NCBI GenBank assembly: GCA_030634785.1
Contig: DAOWAC010000078.1
Coordinates: 1 to 5,158, forward strand
Origin: Chloroflexota bacterium
Lineage (GTDB): Archaea > Iainarchaeota > Iainarchaeia > Iainarchaeales > GCA-2688035
DNA length: 5,158 nucleotides
Direction: 5' to 3'
Each line of letters starts with the position of its first letter. The stretch's first letter is position 1. Of the stretch, positions 1-5,158 are shown in pieces. Below the pieces are notes generated by a model. The model did not search any database. It saw only the letters and a program-made list of their open reading frames with translations, and was not told where the DNA came from. The translations under genes and the position numbers were made by a program.

Positions 1-691
1 ACTTGTTTATCACTATTCCGCATTCAATTCCGAAATGTCCTGTCATTTGCAGTGCCCTTTTAAGGTCGGAAAGCCCTGATGGGGTTGGCTCCGTAACTCC
101 TATAACAAAGTCGCTTCCGACAACGGATGCAATTACCGGGCAGCCTATTCCTGCTGCTGCATCAATGACCATAATTTCAGCATTCTTGCCTTTTTCTTCC
201 GCAAGCTTTCTTACCTCTGCCACTACTTTGCCTGAACCAGACTCGCCCATTTCAAGCTGTCCTGAAACAATTCCAAAACCGTATTTTGTTTTGCCAAAGC
301 CGATTTTTGCATTTTGCACTTTTTCAAGGCTTATTGCCTTTTCAGGACAAACTATTTCACAGGCACCACAGCCCTCGCAGGAAAACAAATCAAAAACAGG
401 CTGCTTTTTTTTCTCATCCCATTTGATTGCCTTAAAGTAACAGCTTTCAACACATTTTCCGCAGCCACTGCATTTCGTTTCATCAAGCTTGGCTTTTTCG
501 TTTGTTGAAATTTTTTCCCATTCCTCAAAATCTTTTTCCCTTAATCCAAGCACGAGAGCAAGGTTTGAAGCGTCAACGTCACAATCGGCACAAACAACCT
601 TGTGTTTCTCGCTAAGCAACACTGCAAGCGATGCAGCAATGCTGCTTTTGCCTACTCCTCCTTTTCCGCTTAAAACTGTTATTTTTTTCAT
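1..691 (-). CDS. MinD-family P-loop ATPase with inserted 2[4Fe-4S] ferredoxin domain (3' end cut by window)
   Basis: The minus-strand frame from ATG at 691 stays open to the window edge, giving 230 residues; the C-terminus is missing, probably about 50 residues judging from the 277-residue neighbour. Visible parts in order: deviant Walker A SGKGGVGKSS (residues 8-17, signature Lys10 and Lys15), switch I DCDVDASN (36-43), two CxxCxxCxxxC clusters (Cys74/77/80/84 and Cys105/108/111/115), switch II IDAAAGIGCP (176-185), then VTEPTPSG (199-206) and the start of a base-recognition NK motif (229-230). This arrangement defines the cytosolic MinD-superfamily ATPases with an inserted ferredoxin domain (COG1149). 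Such proteins probably use ATP-driven dimer changes to act on a redox or metal partner; the partner is unknown here. The start overlaps the stop of the upstream paralogue as ATGA, with no good Shine-Dalgarno sequence, so translation is probably coupled. The family is confident, the role is not. Confidence 0.93.
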   Translation of the reverse strand, partial: MKKITVLSGKGGVGKSSIAASLAVLLSEKHKVVCADCDVDASNLALVLGLREKDFEEWEKISTNEKAKLDETKCSGCGKCVESCYFKAIKWDEKKKQPVFDLFSCEGCGACEIVCPEKAISLEKVQNAKIGFGKTKYGFGIVSGQLEMGESGSGKVVAEVRKLAEEKGKNAEIMVIDAAAGIGCPVIASVVGSDFVIGVTEPTPSGLSDLKRALQMTGHFGIECGIVINK

Positions 692-1521
692 TTAACCAGC
701 TCTGCAAGTGTATTAATACTTTCATGCCTTACAGGAATTCCTTTGCTGTAATTTTCTATTATCTTCTTGCTGTAAGGTATTTTTGATGCAATCTTTTTGC
801 CATTGCGTTTAGCAACTTGTTCAATCAGCTTTTCTTTGCCTTCTTCAAACCTGTTCAAAACAATTTCAAATTTTATGCCAAGCTTTTTCAAAAGCTTCAT
901 AATCAATTCAAGGTCGTGTTTTCCTAATGGCGTTGGTTCCGTGACTGCCAAGGCAATGCTGCTTCCTTCCAATGCGGAAATCACATCGCAAAGGGTTCCG
1001 GCAGCAGTGTCAAACAAAACAAAATCGTATTTTTTCACAATTTTTTTAACCTCTTCTTTTAATGCATTAACAACGAATTCGGAAACAGCCTCATTTACTT
1101 TCAACTCTCCTGAAACAAAATCAATGCCGTGGCCTTTTCCCTTAAAAACGGTGCCAATTTCTTTTTTACTCCATCCGACCGCATTTTGCTGGCAAGCCAA
1201 AACACAGGTTCCGCATCCATTGCATTGCTGCGGCAAGAAAACAGGCTGTTTTCCTTTCAATGCAAAAATTGCATGCGTTTTGCACACCTGTGCGCACTTT
1301 CCGCACTTAACACATTTTTCAAAATCCCATTTTGGAATCCTTTGAAAAACTTTTTTCAAGGGCTTTCTTTCAATGCCTAAAAGCAAGTGGTCGTTGGGGC
1401 AGTCAACATCTGCGTCAACCAAAAGCACTTTGTGCCTTTTCCCAAGCTCTACAGCAAGGGCTGTTGCAACAGTGCTTTTTCCTGTTCCGCCCTTGCCACC
1501 TGTAATTGCAATTTGCTTCAT
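688..1521 (-). CDS. MinD-family P-loop ATPase with inserted 2[4Fe-4S] ferredoxin domain (complete)
   Basis: This complete 277-residue protein is a paralogue of the following gene. It has deviant Walker A KGGTGKST (10-17; Lys10 and Lys15), switch I DADVDCPNDH (36-45), ferredoxin cysteines Cys70/73/76/80 and Cys100/103/106/110 in two CxxCxxCxxxC motifs, switch II DTAAGTLCDV (171-180), VTEPTPLG (193-200) and LNR (222-224). Neither cysteine motif carries the proline that often follows the last Cys of bacterial-type ferredoxin clusters (CKTHA, CQQNA), while the neighbour keeps it in its second motif (CPEKA). The start is well fixed: an in-frame TGA lies at 1528-1530, just upstream of the ATG. There is no strong ribosome-binding site, but a TATA-like box about 30 bases upstream suggests a very short leader. 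It is probably the first gene of a two-gene transcript. The likely role is an ATP-dependent Fe-S/redox or metal-insertion factor of COG1149 type, perhaps acting with its paralogue; the substrate is unknown. Confidence 0.95.
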   Translation of the reverse strand: MKQIAITGGKGGTGKSTVATALAVELGKRHKVLLVDADVDCPNDHLLLGIERKPLKKVFQRIPKWDFEKCVKCGKCAQVCKTHAIFALKGKQPVFLPQQCNGCGTCVLACQQNAVGWSKKEIGTVFKGKGHGIDFVSGELKVNEAVSEFVVNALKEEVKKIVKKYDFVLFDTAAGTLCDVISALEGSSIALAVTEPTPLGKHDLELIMKLLKKLGIKFEIVLNRFEEGKEKLIEQVAKRNGKKIASKIPYSKKIIENYSKGIPVRHESINTLAELVK

Positions 1522-1528
1522 ATTAACT

Positions 1529-1559
1529 CAATTTAAATACCTTTCAAACAATTTAAATA
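1529..1559. promoter_or_regulatory. Duplicated TATA-like box (11-bp direct repeat, 20-bp period) upstream of the ATPase pair
   Basis: CAATTTAAATA occurs twice, at 1529-1539 and 1549-1559, exactly 20 bp apart. The ATTTAAAT core is palindromic, so it can be read on either strand. On the minus strand the distal copy is preceded by a purine-rich CCAAAAC stretch resembling an archaeal BRE. A start of transcription 25-27 bases downstream would fall near 1529, giving the ATPase gene a leader of under 10 bases. The proximal copy is too close to the ATG to serve that gene in the same way; it could be a regulator site, or a TATA box for the plus strand. Promoter function is inferred from position and composition. 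Confidence 0.5.
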
Positions 1560-1586
1560 TGTTTTGGGCATATGTGCATTACTGTT

Positions 1587-1685
1587 ATGGTTAATTTAAG
1601 GTGTTTGGCGAAGCTAACCAATGTGCCTTCAAAACCAAAAATTGTTTTAGTAAATGAAGAAAACGGGTTTGAAAAATTCCTGTAA
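1587..1685 (+). CDS. Doubtful 32-residue ORF in the intergenic region
   Basis: An ATG at 1587 opens a plus-strand frame of 32 codons ending in TAA at 1683-1685. The peptide begins MVNLRCLAKLTN and ends NGFEKFL, with a hydrophobic KIVLV stretch near the middle. It has no recognisable motif, signal peptide or membrane segment. The TATA-like box at 1551-1559, read on the plus strand, would place a transcription start near 1581-1583, compatible with a nearly leaderless message. No Shine-Dalgarno sequence is visible. It does not overlap a stronger gene, which is its main support; a chance frame of this length is common in such DNA. I do not recognise a family. Confidence 0.18.
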   Translation: MVNLRCLAKLTNVPSKPKIVLVNEENGFEKFL

Positions 1686-1743
1686 AAGGAACGACCAATT
1701 TTGCCTCTAGGTACCGGCAGCATTTCTTGCCTACTTTGCAGTC

Positions 1744-1748
1744 AAAAA
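1744..1748 (-). terminator. Possible T-run terminator after the flavoprotein gene
   Basis: On the minus strand five Ts directly follow the TAG stop of the flavoprotein gene. Further T-runs occur downstream, for example TTTTT at 1672-1676. Archaeal RNA polymerase can stop at such U-rich tracts without a hairpin, and I see no hairpin here. A separate promoter before the next gene makes termination in this gap plausible. The call is weak because five Ts are frequent in AT-rich DNA. Confidence 0.25.
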
Positions 1749-3092
1749 CTACAGTTTTGCCATTGCTGCTTCTGCTGCAAGTACAAATGGATGGTTTGTC
1801 GGTGCAGGCGTAAGCAAGGGATGTGTTCCAATTTGCAAAGTGCTTATTTCTGAAACTGTGGCATTGTTTTGTATTGCGAAGCCTGCAAGGTTTATTAATT
1901 CTCCAATAGTCTTGCCGCCAATTGTCTGGCATCCGAGCAATACGCCACTGTCTCTTGAAAAAAGCATTTTAACCTTTAAATCGCTTGAGCCAGGCAAGCA
2001 ACCTGGATGCATATCTTTTGCCTCTGCTTCCCCTGCAACATATTCAAAGCACTGTCTTTTTGCCTCGGATTCTGTAAGGCCGGCTGCTGCCAAGCCAATG
2101 CCTGCAACAAAGGTTGAAAAAATTGCAATGGTTCCCTTGTTTTGCTTTATCACTCTAAGCTGGAAAATGTTATTGCCTGCAATCCTTGCCTCTGACGCAG
2201 CAGTTGAAGCAAGCATTATATTTGAAACCTGTCTTGTGAAAAAGCCTTTCTTTTCAGCACAATCTCCTACTGCAAAAATGTTTTTTTCGCTTGTCCTCAT
2301 ATATTCGTCTACAACAATTCCCTTTCCGCTTCCAAGGCTTAACCCTGCTTTTTCTGCAAGCAAAGAATCAGGCTTTGCTCCAACGCAGACAATTACCAAA
2401 TCGGCTTTCAGTGTTTTGGTCGCCTTGCCTGAAATCTTAATGCCTTCAACCCTTTTGCTTCCGGTTATTTCATCTGCCATACTTCGGGTATAAAGCTTTA
2501 TTCCTAATTTTTCCAAACGCTGTTCAACAGCTTTGCAAAACTCTTCATCAAAAGCCTGTTGCAGCAAACAGGGTGCTGTTTCAATAATGCTTACATTTTT
2601 TTTCATTTTGCACAACTCATCGGCAATTTCAACGCCAATAAAGCCACCGCCAATCACTACAACATTTGTTGCCTTATCTGCAGCCTTCTTTAAGTTTTCA
2701 ATATTTTGCATGCTTTTTTCAACAAAGAATACATTATTCAATTCAATTCCCTTAATCGGAGGCTTTGCCGGAACAGAACCGGTTGCAAGAACAAGCTTAT
2801 CGTACTCTATTTCTTTTTTTCCCGCAGTCAAAACCCTTTTGCTTTTTGCATCAATGCTTTCAACGCAATCAAAAACAAGTTCAATCCCGGAATTTTCCAA
2901 GGGCTTGTTTGACATGCAATTGCTTTCAACACTTGGCAGGCTGCCAAAAACGTAAGGAATTCCGCAAGGAATAATGCAATTCTCATCTTTTTTTACCAAC
3001 ATAACCTTTTTTTGGGGATAATTTTTTTTAGTGGTCAACGCAGTAACAACTCCTGCAGGACCTCCGCCAATAACCAACACATCTGATTTCAT
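1749..3092 (-). CDS. FAD/NAD(P)-dependent pyridine nucleotide-disulfide oxidoreductase, CoA-disulfide reductase/NADH oxidase-like
   Basis: This 447-residue protein has the usual length and layout of the single-cysteine CoADR/NOX/NSR group. An N-terminal FAD Rossmann motif GGGPAG is at 9-14. Cys43 sits in PCGIPY, the position of the lone redox-active cysteine that forms a mixed disulfide or sulfenate in this group. LATGS is at 102-106, and the NAD(P) motif GGGFIGVE at 148-155 is followed by Glu171 at the end of the next strand, which favours NADH over NADPH. The second FAD motif FAVGDCAE is at 273-280, and a C-terminal dimerisation domain from about residue 320 ends in an HPLLTPAPTN segment (424-433). 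No rhodanese or TusA domain is fused. Possible reactions are reduction of CoA disulfide, polysulfide or oxygen; sequence alone does not decide. The start is fixed by a strong AAGGAGG seven bases upstream. It is transcribed divergently from the uracil-DNA glycosylase gene and appears monocistronic. The protein is predicted to be cytosolic. Confidence 0.93.
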   Translation of the reverse strand: MKSDVLVIGGGPAGVVTALTTKKNYPQKKVMLVKKDENCIIPCGIPYVFGSLPSVESNCMSNKPLENSGIELVFDCVESIDAKSKRVLTAGKKEIEYDKLVLATGSVPAKPPIKGIELNNVFFVEKSMQNIENLKKAADKATNVVVIGGGFIGVEIADELCKMKKNVSIIETAPCLLQQAFDEEFCKAVEQRLEKLGIKLYTRSMADEITGSKRVEGIKISGKATKTLKADLVIVCVGAKPDSLLAEKAGLSLGSGKGIVVDEYMRTSEKNIFAVGDCAEKKGFFTRQVSNIMLASTAASEARIAGNNIFQLRVIKQNKGTIAIFSTFVAGIGLAAAGLTESEAKRQCFEYVAGEAEAKDMHPGCLPGSSDLKVKMLFSRDSGVLLGCQTIGGKTIGELINLAGFAIQNNATVSEISTLQIGTHPLLTPAPTNHPFVLAAEAAMAKL

Positions 3093-3099
3093 TTTTATT

Positions 3100-3106
3100 C
3101 CTCCTT
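3100..3106 (-). promoter_or_regulatory. Strong ribosome-binding site of the flavoprotein gene
   Basis: AAGGAGG is read on the minus strand and ends seven bases before the ATG at 3092. It fixes the start codon and shows that this organism uses Shine-Dalgarno initiation for at least some genes. Confidence 0.85.
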
Positions 3107-3146
3107 AATTAATTCTTGTTCTGAAATAAATACAATGTAGCAATTT

Positions 3147-3154
3147 TATTTAAA
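3147..3154 (-). promoter_or_regulatory. TATA box of the flavoprotein gene
   Basis: TTTAAATA on the minus strand is preceded by a purine-rich TGAAAATG that resembles a BRE. Counting 25-27 bases downstream puts the transcription start near 3124, giving a leader of about 32 bases that contains the AAGGAGG site. This spacing is what an archaeal promoter would need. The core could also be read toward the glycosylase gene, with a leader of about 45 bases. Confidence 0.5.
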
Positions 3155-3185
3155 CATTTTCATACAATCTTTTTGTAAAAAAGGG

Positions 3186-3195
3186 TTAAAAAAAA
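3186..3195 (+). promoter_or_regulatory. Weak TATA-like element before the uracil-DNA glycosylase gene
   Basis: TTAAAAAAAA follows a purine-rich AAAAAAGGG and lies about 30 bases before the ATG at 3222. Transcription from it would give a leader of only a few bases, which suits the absence of a clear Shine-Dalgarno sequence before this gene. The element is poor in sequence; the TATTTAAA at 3147-3154 is the alternative. Confidence 0.28.
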
Positions 3196-3221
3196 GGATT
3201 GAATTGCGGGTTTGAAGCAAA

Positions 3222-3800
3222 ATGTCAAAAGACAAAGTATTTGTTGGATTGCAGCATGCAGTGGCAAACTGCCGGCGTTGTGACCTGTGGAAAACAAGAA
3301 ACAACCCTGTTTTGGGCGAAGGCAATCTGAATGCCAAAATATTGTTTGTAGGTGAAGCACCTGGCTTTAACGAAGACAAGCAAGGCAAGCCATTTGTTGG
3401 AAAAGCAGGAGAAATACTTGACCAGCTTTTAAATTCAGTTGGCTTAAAACGCCAGGACATCTACATCGCAAATGTTTTGAAATGCAGACCCCCTCAAAAC
3501 AGGAACCCGTTTCCAGCGGAAGTGAAAGCCTGCTCGCTTTACCTCCACAGCCAAATTGAAACAATAAAACCACAAAAAATCTGCTGCCTTGGAAACTTTG
3601 CAACCTCGTTTATTATGAAAAAGTTTGGTTTGCAGGACAAGCTTGAGGGAATAAGCAAAATCCACGGAAAAACGTTTACTGTGTCAACCCTTGCAGGCAC
3701 AATAAAAATAATTCCCTTATATCATCCTGCTGTGGCAACCTACGATGCAGGAATGCTTGAACCGCTCAAAAAAGACTTCTCCATTTTAATGGAAGCCTAA
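3222..3800 (+). CDS. Uracil-DNA glycosylase, family 4 (Fe-S type)
   Basis: This 192-residue protein matches the usual length of family 4 (UDGa) enzymes, which remove uracil from DNA arising by cytosine deamination and so start base excision repair. Motif A GEAPG at 44-48 is followed by NED (50-52) and PFVGKAG (57-63). Four cysteines, Cys17, Cys20, Cys88 and Cys104, are placed as the [4Fe-4S] ligands of the family, two in CRRC near the N-terminus and one in the conserved [11 protein letters not shown] segment (84-94). The second catalytic motif appears as YHPA (167-170), with His168. All key residues are present, so the enzyme is probably active. An in-frame TGA at 3213-3215 leaves ATG 3222 as the first possible start. 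It is the only confident plus-strand gene here, divergent from the flavoprotein gene and convergent with the MBL gene, so it is probably transcribed alone. Confidence 0.97.
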   Translation: MSKDKVFVGLQHAVANCRRCDLWKTRNNPVLGEGNLNAKILFVGEAPGFNEDKQGKPFVGKAGEILDQLLNSVGLKRQDIYIANVLKCRPPQNRNPFPAEVKACSLYLHSQIETIKPQKICCLGNFATSFIMKKFGLQDKLEGISKIHGKTFTVSTLAGTIKIIPLYHPAVATYDAGMLEPLKKDFSILMEA

Positions 3801-3835
3801 ATGGCAAAGCCTTCCATCTCCCCAAAACCTTTTCA

Positions 3836-3849
3836 TCAGGCAAGCCTGA
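3836..3849. repeat. Small inverted repeat between convergent genes
   Basis: TCAGG and CCTGA flank a four-base CAAG loop in the 82-base gap between the glycosylase stop and the MBL stop. It could form a short hairpin in either transcript and might help separate the convergent genes. The stem is only five pairs and no clean U-tract follows on either strand, so a terminator function is doubtful. Nothing else was found in this gap. Confidence 0.25.
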
Positions 3850-3882
3850 AACCACTTGCATTTCTTTCGCATTAAAGTCGCC

Positions 3883-4533
3883 TTAAAATTCAAATTCTGT
3901 TCCAGCAGAACACTCTGTAAATGCTTTTGGAAAAAGCCCTTGAATTTCTGTCTTGTGTTCAGTGCAGTGCGTTGCCGCAACCAAATCAATTCCTTTCAAT
4001 ACCTCAAACTTGTCAAAGTCGTGAAATCCTCCAATTATAGCACGAATTCTTCCATGCTCTTCAACCTTTTTAAGAATCTTTTCCAAGCCTGGGTGGGAAC
4101 AGCCAACCAAAGCTATTACTTCCTCTTTTGCCTTCAAAGCCAAAGCCTGTTCGTCAATTGAATTGCTTAGCTTTCCAGTGGAAAAAATGCCTTTGCTTAC
4201 CTTTACTGGTTTGCTTACTTCAACCAATTCAGCCTTCTTTTCAATACGCTGTTTTGTTTCATTTGAAAACGAATTCAAAACAAAAACCTTAACACTTGAA
4301 TTTTGCAAAACCCAGTCAAGACCGCCAGTGTGGTCCCAGTGGTCGTGTGACAAAACAACTTTGCTGATTTGTCTCGGTTTTATGCCAAACTTTTCTGCAT
4401 TGAATGCCAGCACTTTGGAACTTGCTCCTGTATCAAACAGAACGTTTTCTTTTGCTTCAACAAGGCAGCTAAAGCCCCACTCTTCCTTAAAGCCAGGCAA
4501 TGCTTGGTTGTCAACTAAAATTTTTAGCTTCAT
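3883..4533 (-). CDS. Metallo-beta-lactamase-fold protein, COG1237 type
   Basis: This 216-residue protein has the MBL-fold motifs in order: FDTG (33-36), the metal-binding SHDHWDHTGG (62-71; His63, His65, Asp67, His68), GCSHPG (144-149; His147), GGFHDF (168-173; His171) and ATHCT (187-191; His189). The GCSH, GGFH and THC trio is typical of COG1237, often labelled 7,8-dihydropterin-6-methyl-(ribofuranosyl)aminobenzene phosphate synthase after an archaeal homologue. That label is transferred, and I would not adopt it as the function. The protein looks shorter than some family members, with a compact region between residues 72 and 140. All metal ligands are present, so a binuclear metal hydrolase or oxidoreductase active site is likely; the substrate is unknown. 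It is predicted to be cytosolic, with no signal peptide. Its ATG overlaps the stop of the DUF1847 gene as ATGA and no strong ribosome-binding site is seen, so it probably depends on translational coupling to that gene. Confidence 0.92.
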   Translation of the reverse strand: MKLKILVDNQALPGFKEEWGFSCLVEAKENVLFDTGASSKVLAFNAEKFGIKPRQISKVVLSHDHWDHTGGLDWVLQNSSVKVFVLNSFSNETKQRIEKKAELVEVSKPVKVSKGIFSTGKLSNSIDEQALALKAKEEVIALVGCSHPGLEKILKKVEEHGRIRAIIGGFHDFDKFEVLKGIDLVAATHCTEHKTEIQGLFPKAFTECSAGTEFEF

Positions 4534-5105
4534 TTTATCTCAAAACTCTTTTTTCTGTAATATCCTGAGTAAATCGCTCCAAGCGGGTTGTGGGCAAGAA
4601 CCCTGTCTTTTACAACAAGGGTTGTAACAGGCGCTTTTGAATGTTTTGAGAAAAGAATATCATGTCCCATGCACAATCCAACTGCAACATTCAACTCAGT
4701 CTTCTTTCTGTTTAATGCTGTTGCCTGTCCAATAGGGTTGCATGTAGCTTCAAACCTTTCTTGCCTAATATTTGGCAGACCAAATTCCTTTTTGTCTATT
4801 CCACAAACCTTGCAGCACACACTGTAGACCTCAAAGTCTTTTTTCAAAATTCTGTTAATAACTTCTGCTTCTTCCTGCAGCCCGACACAAAATGCCAAAC
4901 CAAGCTTTTTGTAACCCATCTTCTTGCAGAACGCAATGAGCTCTTCAAGCCTGCAAAATTTCATGTAATAGCTTGACTCAAGAAAGGCGGCAGCTTCCAT
5001 AACCTTCTTGTCTTCATTCTTGTACTCTTTCTTAACTTCTTTTCTGAATCCTGTGCAGTCCTTTCCCTCATAGCATTGTTTGTCCTTGCATTCAGCACAC
5101 TTCAT
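4530..5105 (-). CDS. DUF1847 cysteine-rich putative metal-binding protein
   Basis: This 191-residue protein matches DUF1847 (COG4887). It starts MKCAECKDKQC and carries an N-terminal set Cys3, Cys6, Cys11, Cys17 that could bind a metal or Fe-S cluster. Further cysteines are Cys51, 60, 73, 97, 98, 101, 122 and 145. The conserved core includes ATCNPIGQA (120-128), VGLCMGHDILF (142-152, with Cys145 and His148) and VKDRVLAHNPLGAIY (165-179, with His172). The family has no established function; metal or cluster binding is inferred from the cysteines. I chose ATG 5105 because AAGGAGG lies eight bases upstream and because family members begin close to the first CxxC. The same frame stays open to an ATG at 5153, which would add 16 residues without visible support. 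It overlaps the MBL gene by four bases and follows a probable upstream gene, so it lies inside an operon. Confidence 0.92.
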   Translation of the reverse strand: MKCAECKDKQCYEGKDCTGFRKEVKKEYKNEDKKVMEAAAFLESSYYMKFCRLEELIAFCKKMGYKKLGLAFCVGLQEEAEVINRILKKDFEVYSVCCKVCGIDKKEFGLPNIRQERFEATCNPIGQATALNRKKTELNVAVGLCMGHDILFSKHSKAPVTTLVVKDRVLAHNPLGAIYSGYYRKKSFEIK

Positions 5106-5113
5106 TCTGCCAG

Positions 5114-5120
5114 CCTCCTT
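5114..5120 (-). promoter_or_regulatory. Ribosome-binding site that sets the DUF1847 start
   Basis: AAGGAGG is read on the minus strand, eight bases before the ATG at 5105. It favours this start over the ATG at 5153. Its first two bases are also the last two bases of the probable TAA stop of the upstream gene. Confidence 0.8.
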
Positions 5121-5158
5121 ATTCGCCGTGCCCGTCTTCTTTTGGAATGCCATACCCT
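5119..5158 (-). CDS. C-terminal tail of an upstream gene (partial, unidentified)
   Basis: A minus-strand frame different from DUF1847 enters at the right edge and reads GYGIPKEDGHGE before a TAA at 5119-5121. Its stop overlaps the ribosome-binding site of the DUF1847 gene, an arrangement typical of neighbouring genes in an operon. No promoter-like sequence separates the two. Codon choice fits the neighbours, whereas the third frame through the same bases is arginine-rich and unlike them. Twelve residues are too few to name a family. Confidence 0.45.
   Translation of the reverse strand, partial: GYGIPKEDGHGE

Noticed and set aside
797..1345. 182-codon plus-strand frame opposite the first MinD-type ATPase.
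   Set aside because: The opposite strand encodes an ATPase with every family motif. The antisense frame is Ser/Phe/Pro-rich, as expected from reading lysine- and glutamate-rich codons backwards.
1600..1748. Search for a tRNA or other structured RNA in the intergenic region.
   Set aside because: No T-arm consensus, acceptor-stem pairing or stable hairpin was seen. GGGTTTGAAAAATTCC only loosely resembles a T-arm.
1591..1932. 113-codon minus-strand frame overlapping the end of the flavoprotein gene.
   Set aside because: More than half of it lies inside the conserved flavoprotein C-terminus in another frame. The peptide is rich in Cys, Trp and Arg, unlike the neighbours, and has no recognisable motif or ribosome-binding site.
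1840..2493. 217-codon plus-strand frame opposite the flavoprotein.
   Set aside because: It is an antisense shadow of a well-supported oxidoreductase and shows no domain of its own.
3825..3860. TGATGA on the minus strand, resembling the C box of an archaeal C/D guide RNA.
   Set aside because: No CTGA D box or C'/D' pair lies at a suitable distance, so the motif is likely chance.
3801..3875. 24-codon ATG frame starting immediately after the glycosylase stop (TAAATG).
   Set aside because: It is very short and has no motif. The adjacency looks accidental in a convergent intergenic gap.

Overview
This AT-rich window most likely comes from an archaeon. Probable TATA boxes (TTTAAATA-type) lie upstream of genes, some leaders are very short while others carry strong AAGGAGG ribosome-binding sites, and the proteins are of types common in anaerobic archaea: ferredoxin-containing MinD-family ATPases, a family 4 Fe-S uracil-DNA glycosylase, DUF1847 and a COG1237 metallo-beta-lactamase-fold protein. 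Many short, tightly packed genes would fit a small-genome lineage such as a DPANN archaeon, but I cannot fix the lineage. An anaerobic bacterium is less likely but not excluded.

Layout, left to right. Positions 1-1521 (minus strand) hold two tandem MinD/SIMIBI-type P-loop ATPases, each with an inserted 2[4Fe-4S] ferredoxin module. They overlap by four bases (ATGA), and the downstream one runs off the left edge. Positions 1522-1748 form a 227-base intergenic region with an 11-bp direct repeat of a TATA-like sequence, a doubtful 32-codon plus-strand ORF, and T-runs after the next gene. Positions 1749-3092 (minus) encode a two-dinucleotide-binding-domain flavoprotein of the CoA-disulfide reductase/NADH oxidase group with a single active-site-type cysteine. 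It is transcribed divergently from a family 4 uracil-DNA glycosylase at 3222-3800 (plus), across a 129-base region with its own TATA-like boxes. Positions 3883-5105 (minus) hold a DUF1847 cysteine-rich protein followed by a COG1237 MBL-fold protein, again joined by an ATGA overlap. The right edge shows the last 12 codons of what is probably another gene of the same operon.

Most of the products are predicted Fe-S, flavin, thiol or metal proteins. The two ATPases could use ATP to load or gate a Fe-S-dependent partner. The flavoprotein could handle low-molecular-weight disulfides, polysulfide or oxygen. DUF1847 and the MBL protein look like an obligatory co-expressed pair of unknown function. 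That these units work together is inference from proximity only; the ATPase pair, the flavoprotein and the DUF1847-MBL pair appear to be separate transcription units. The glycosylase is an ordinary repair gene. No mobile elements, CRISPR arrays, tRNAs or rRNAs were seen.
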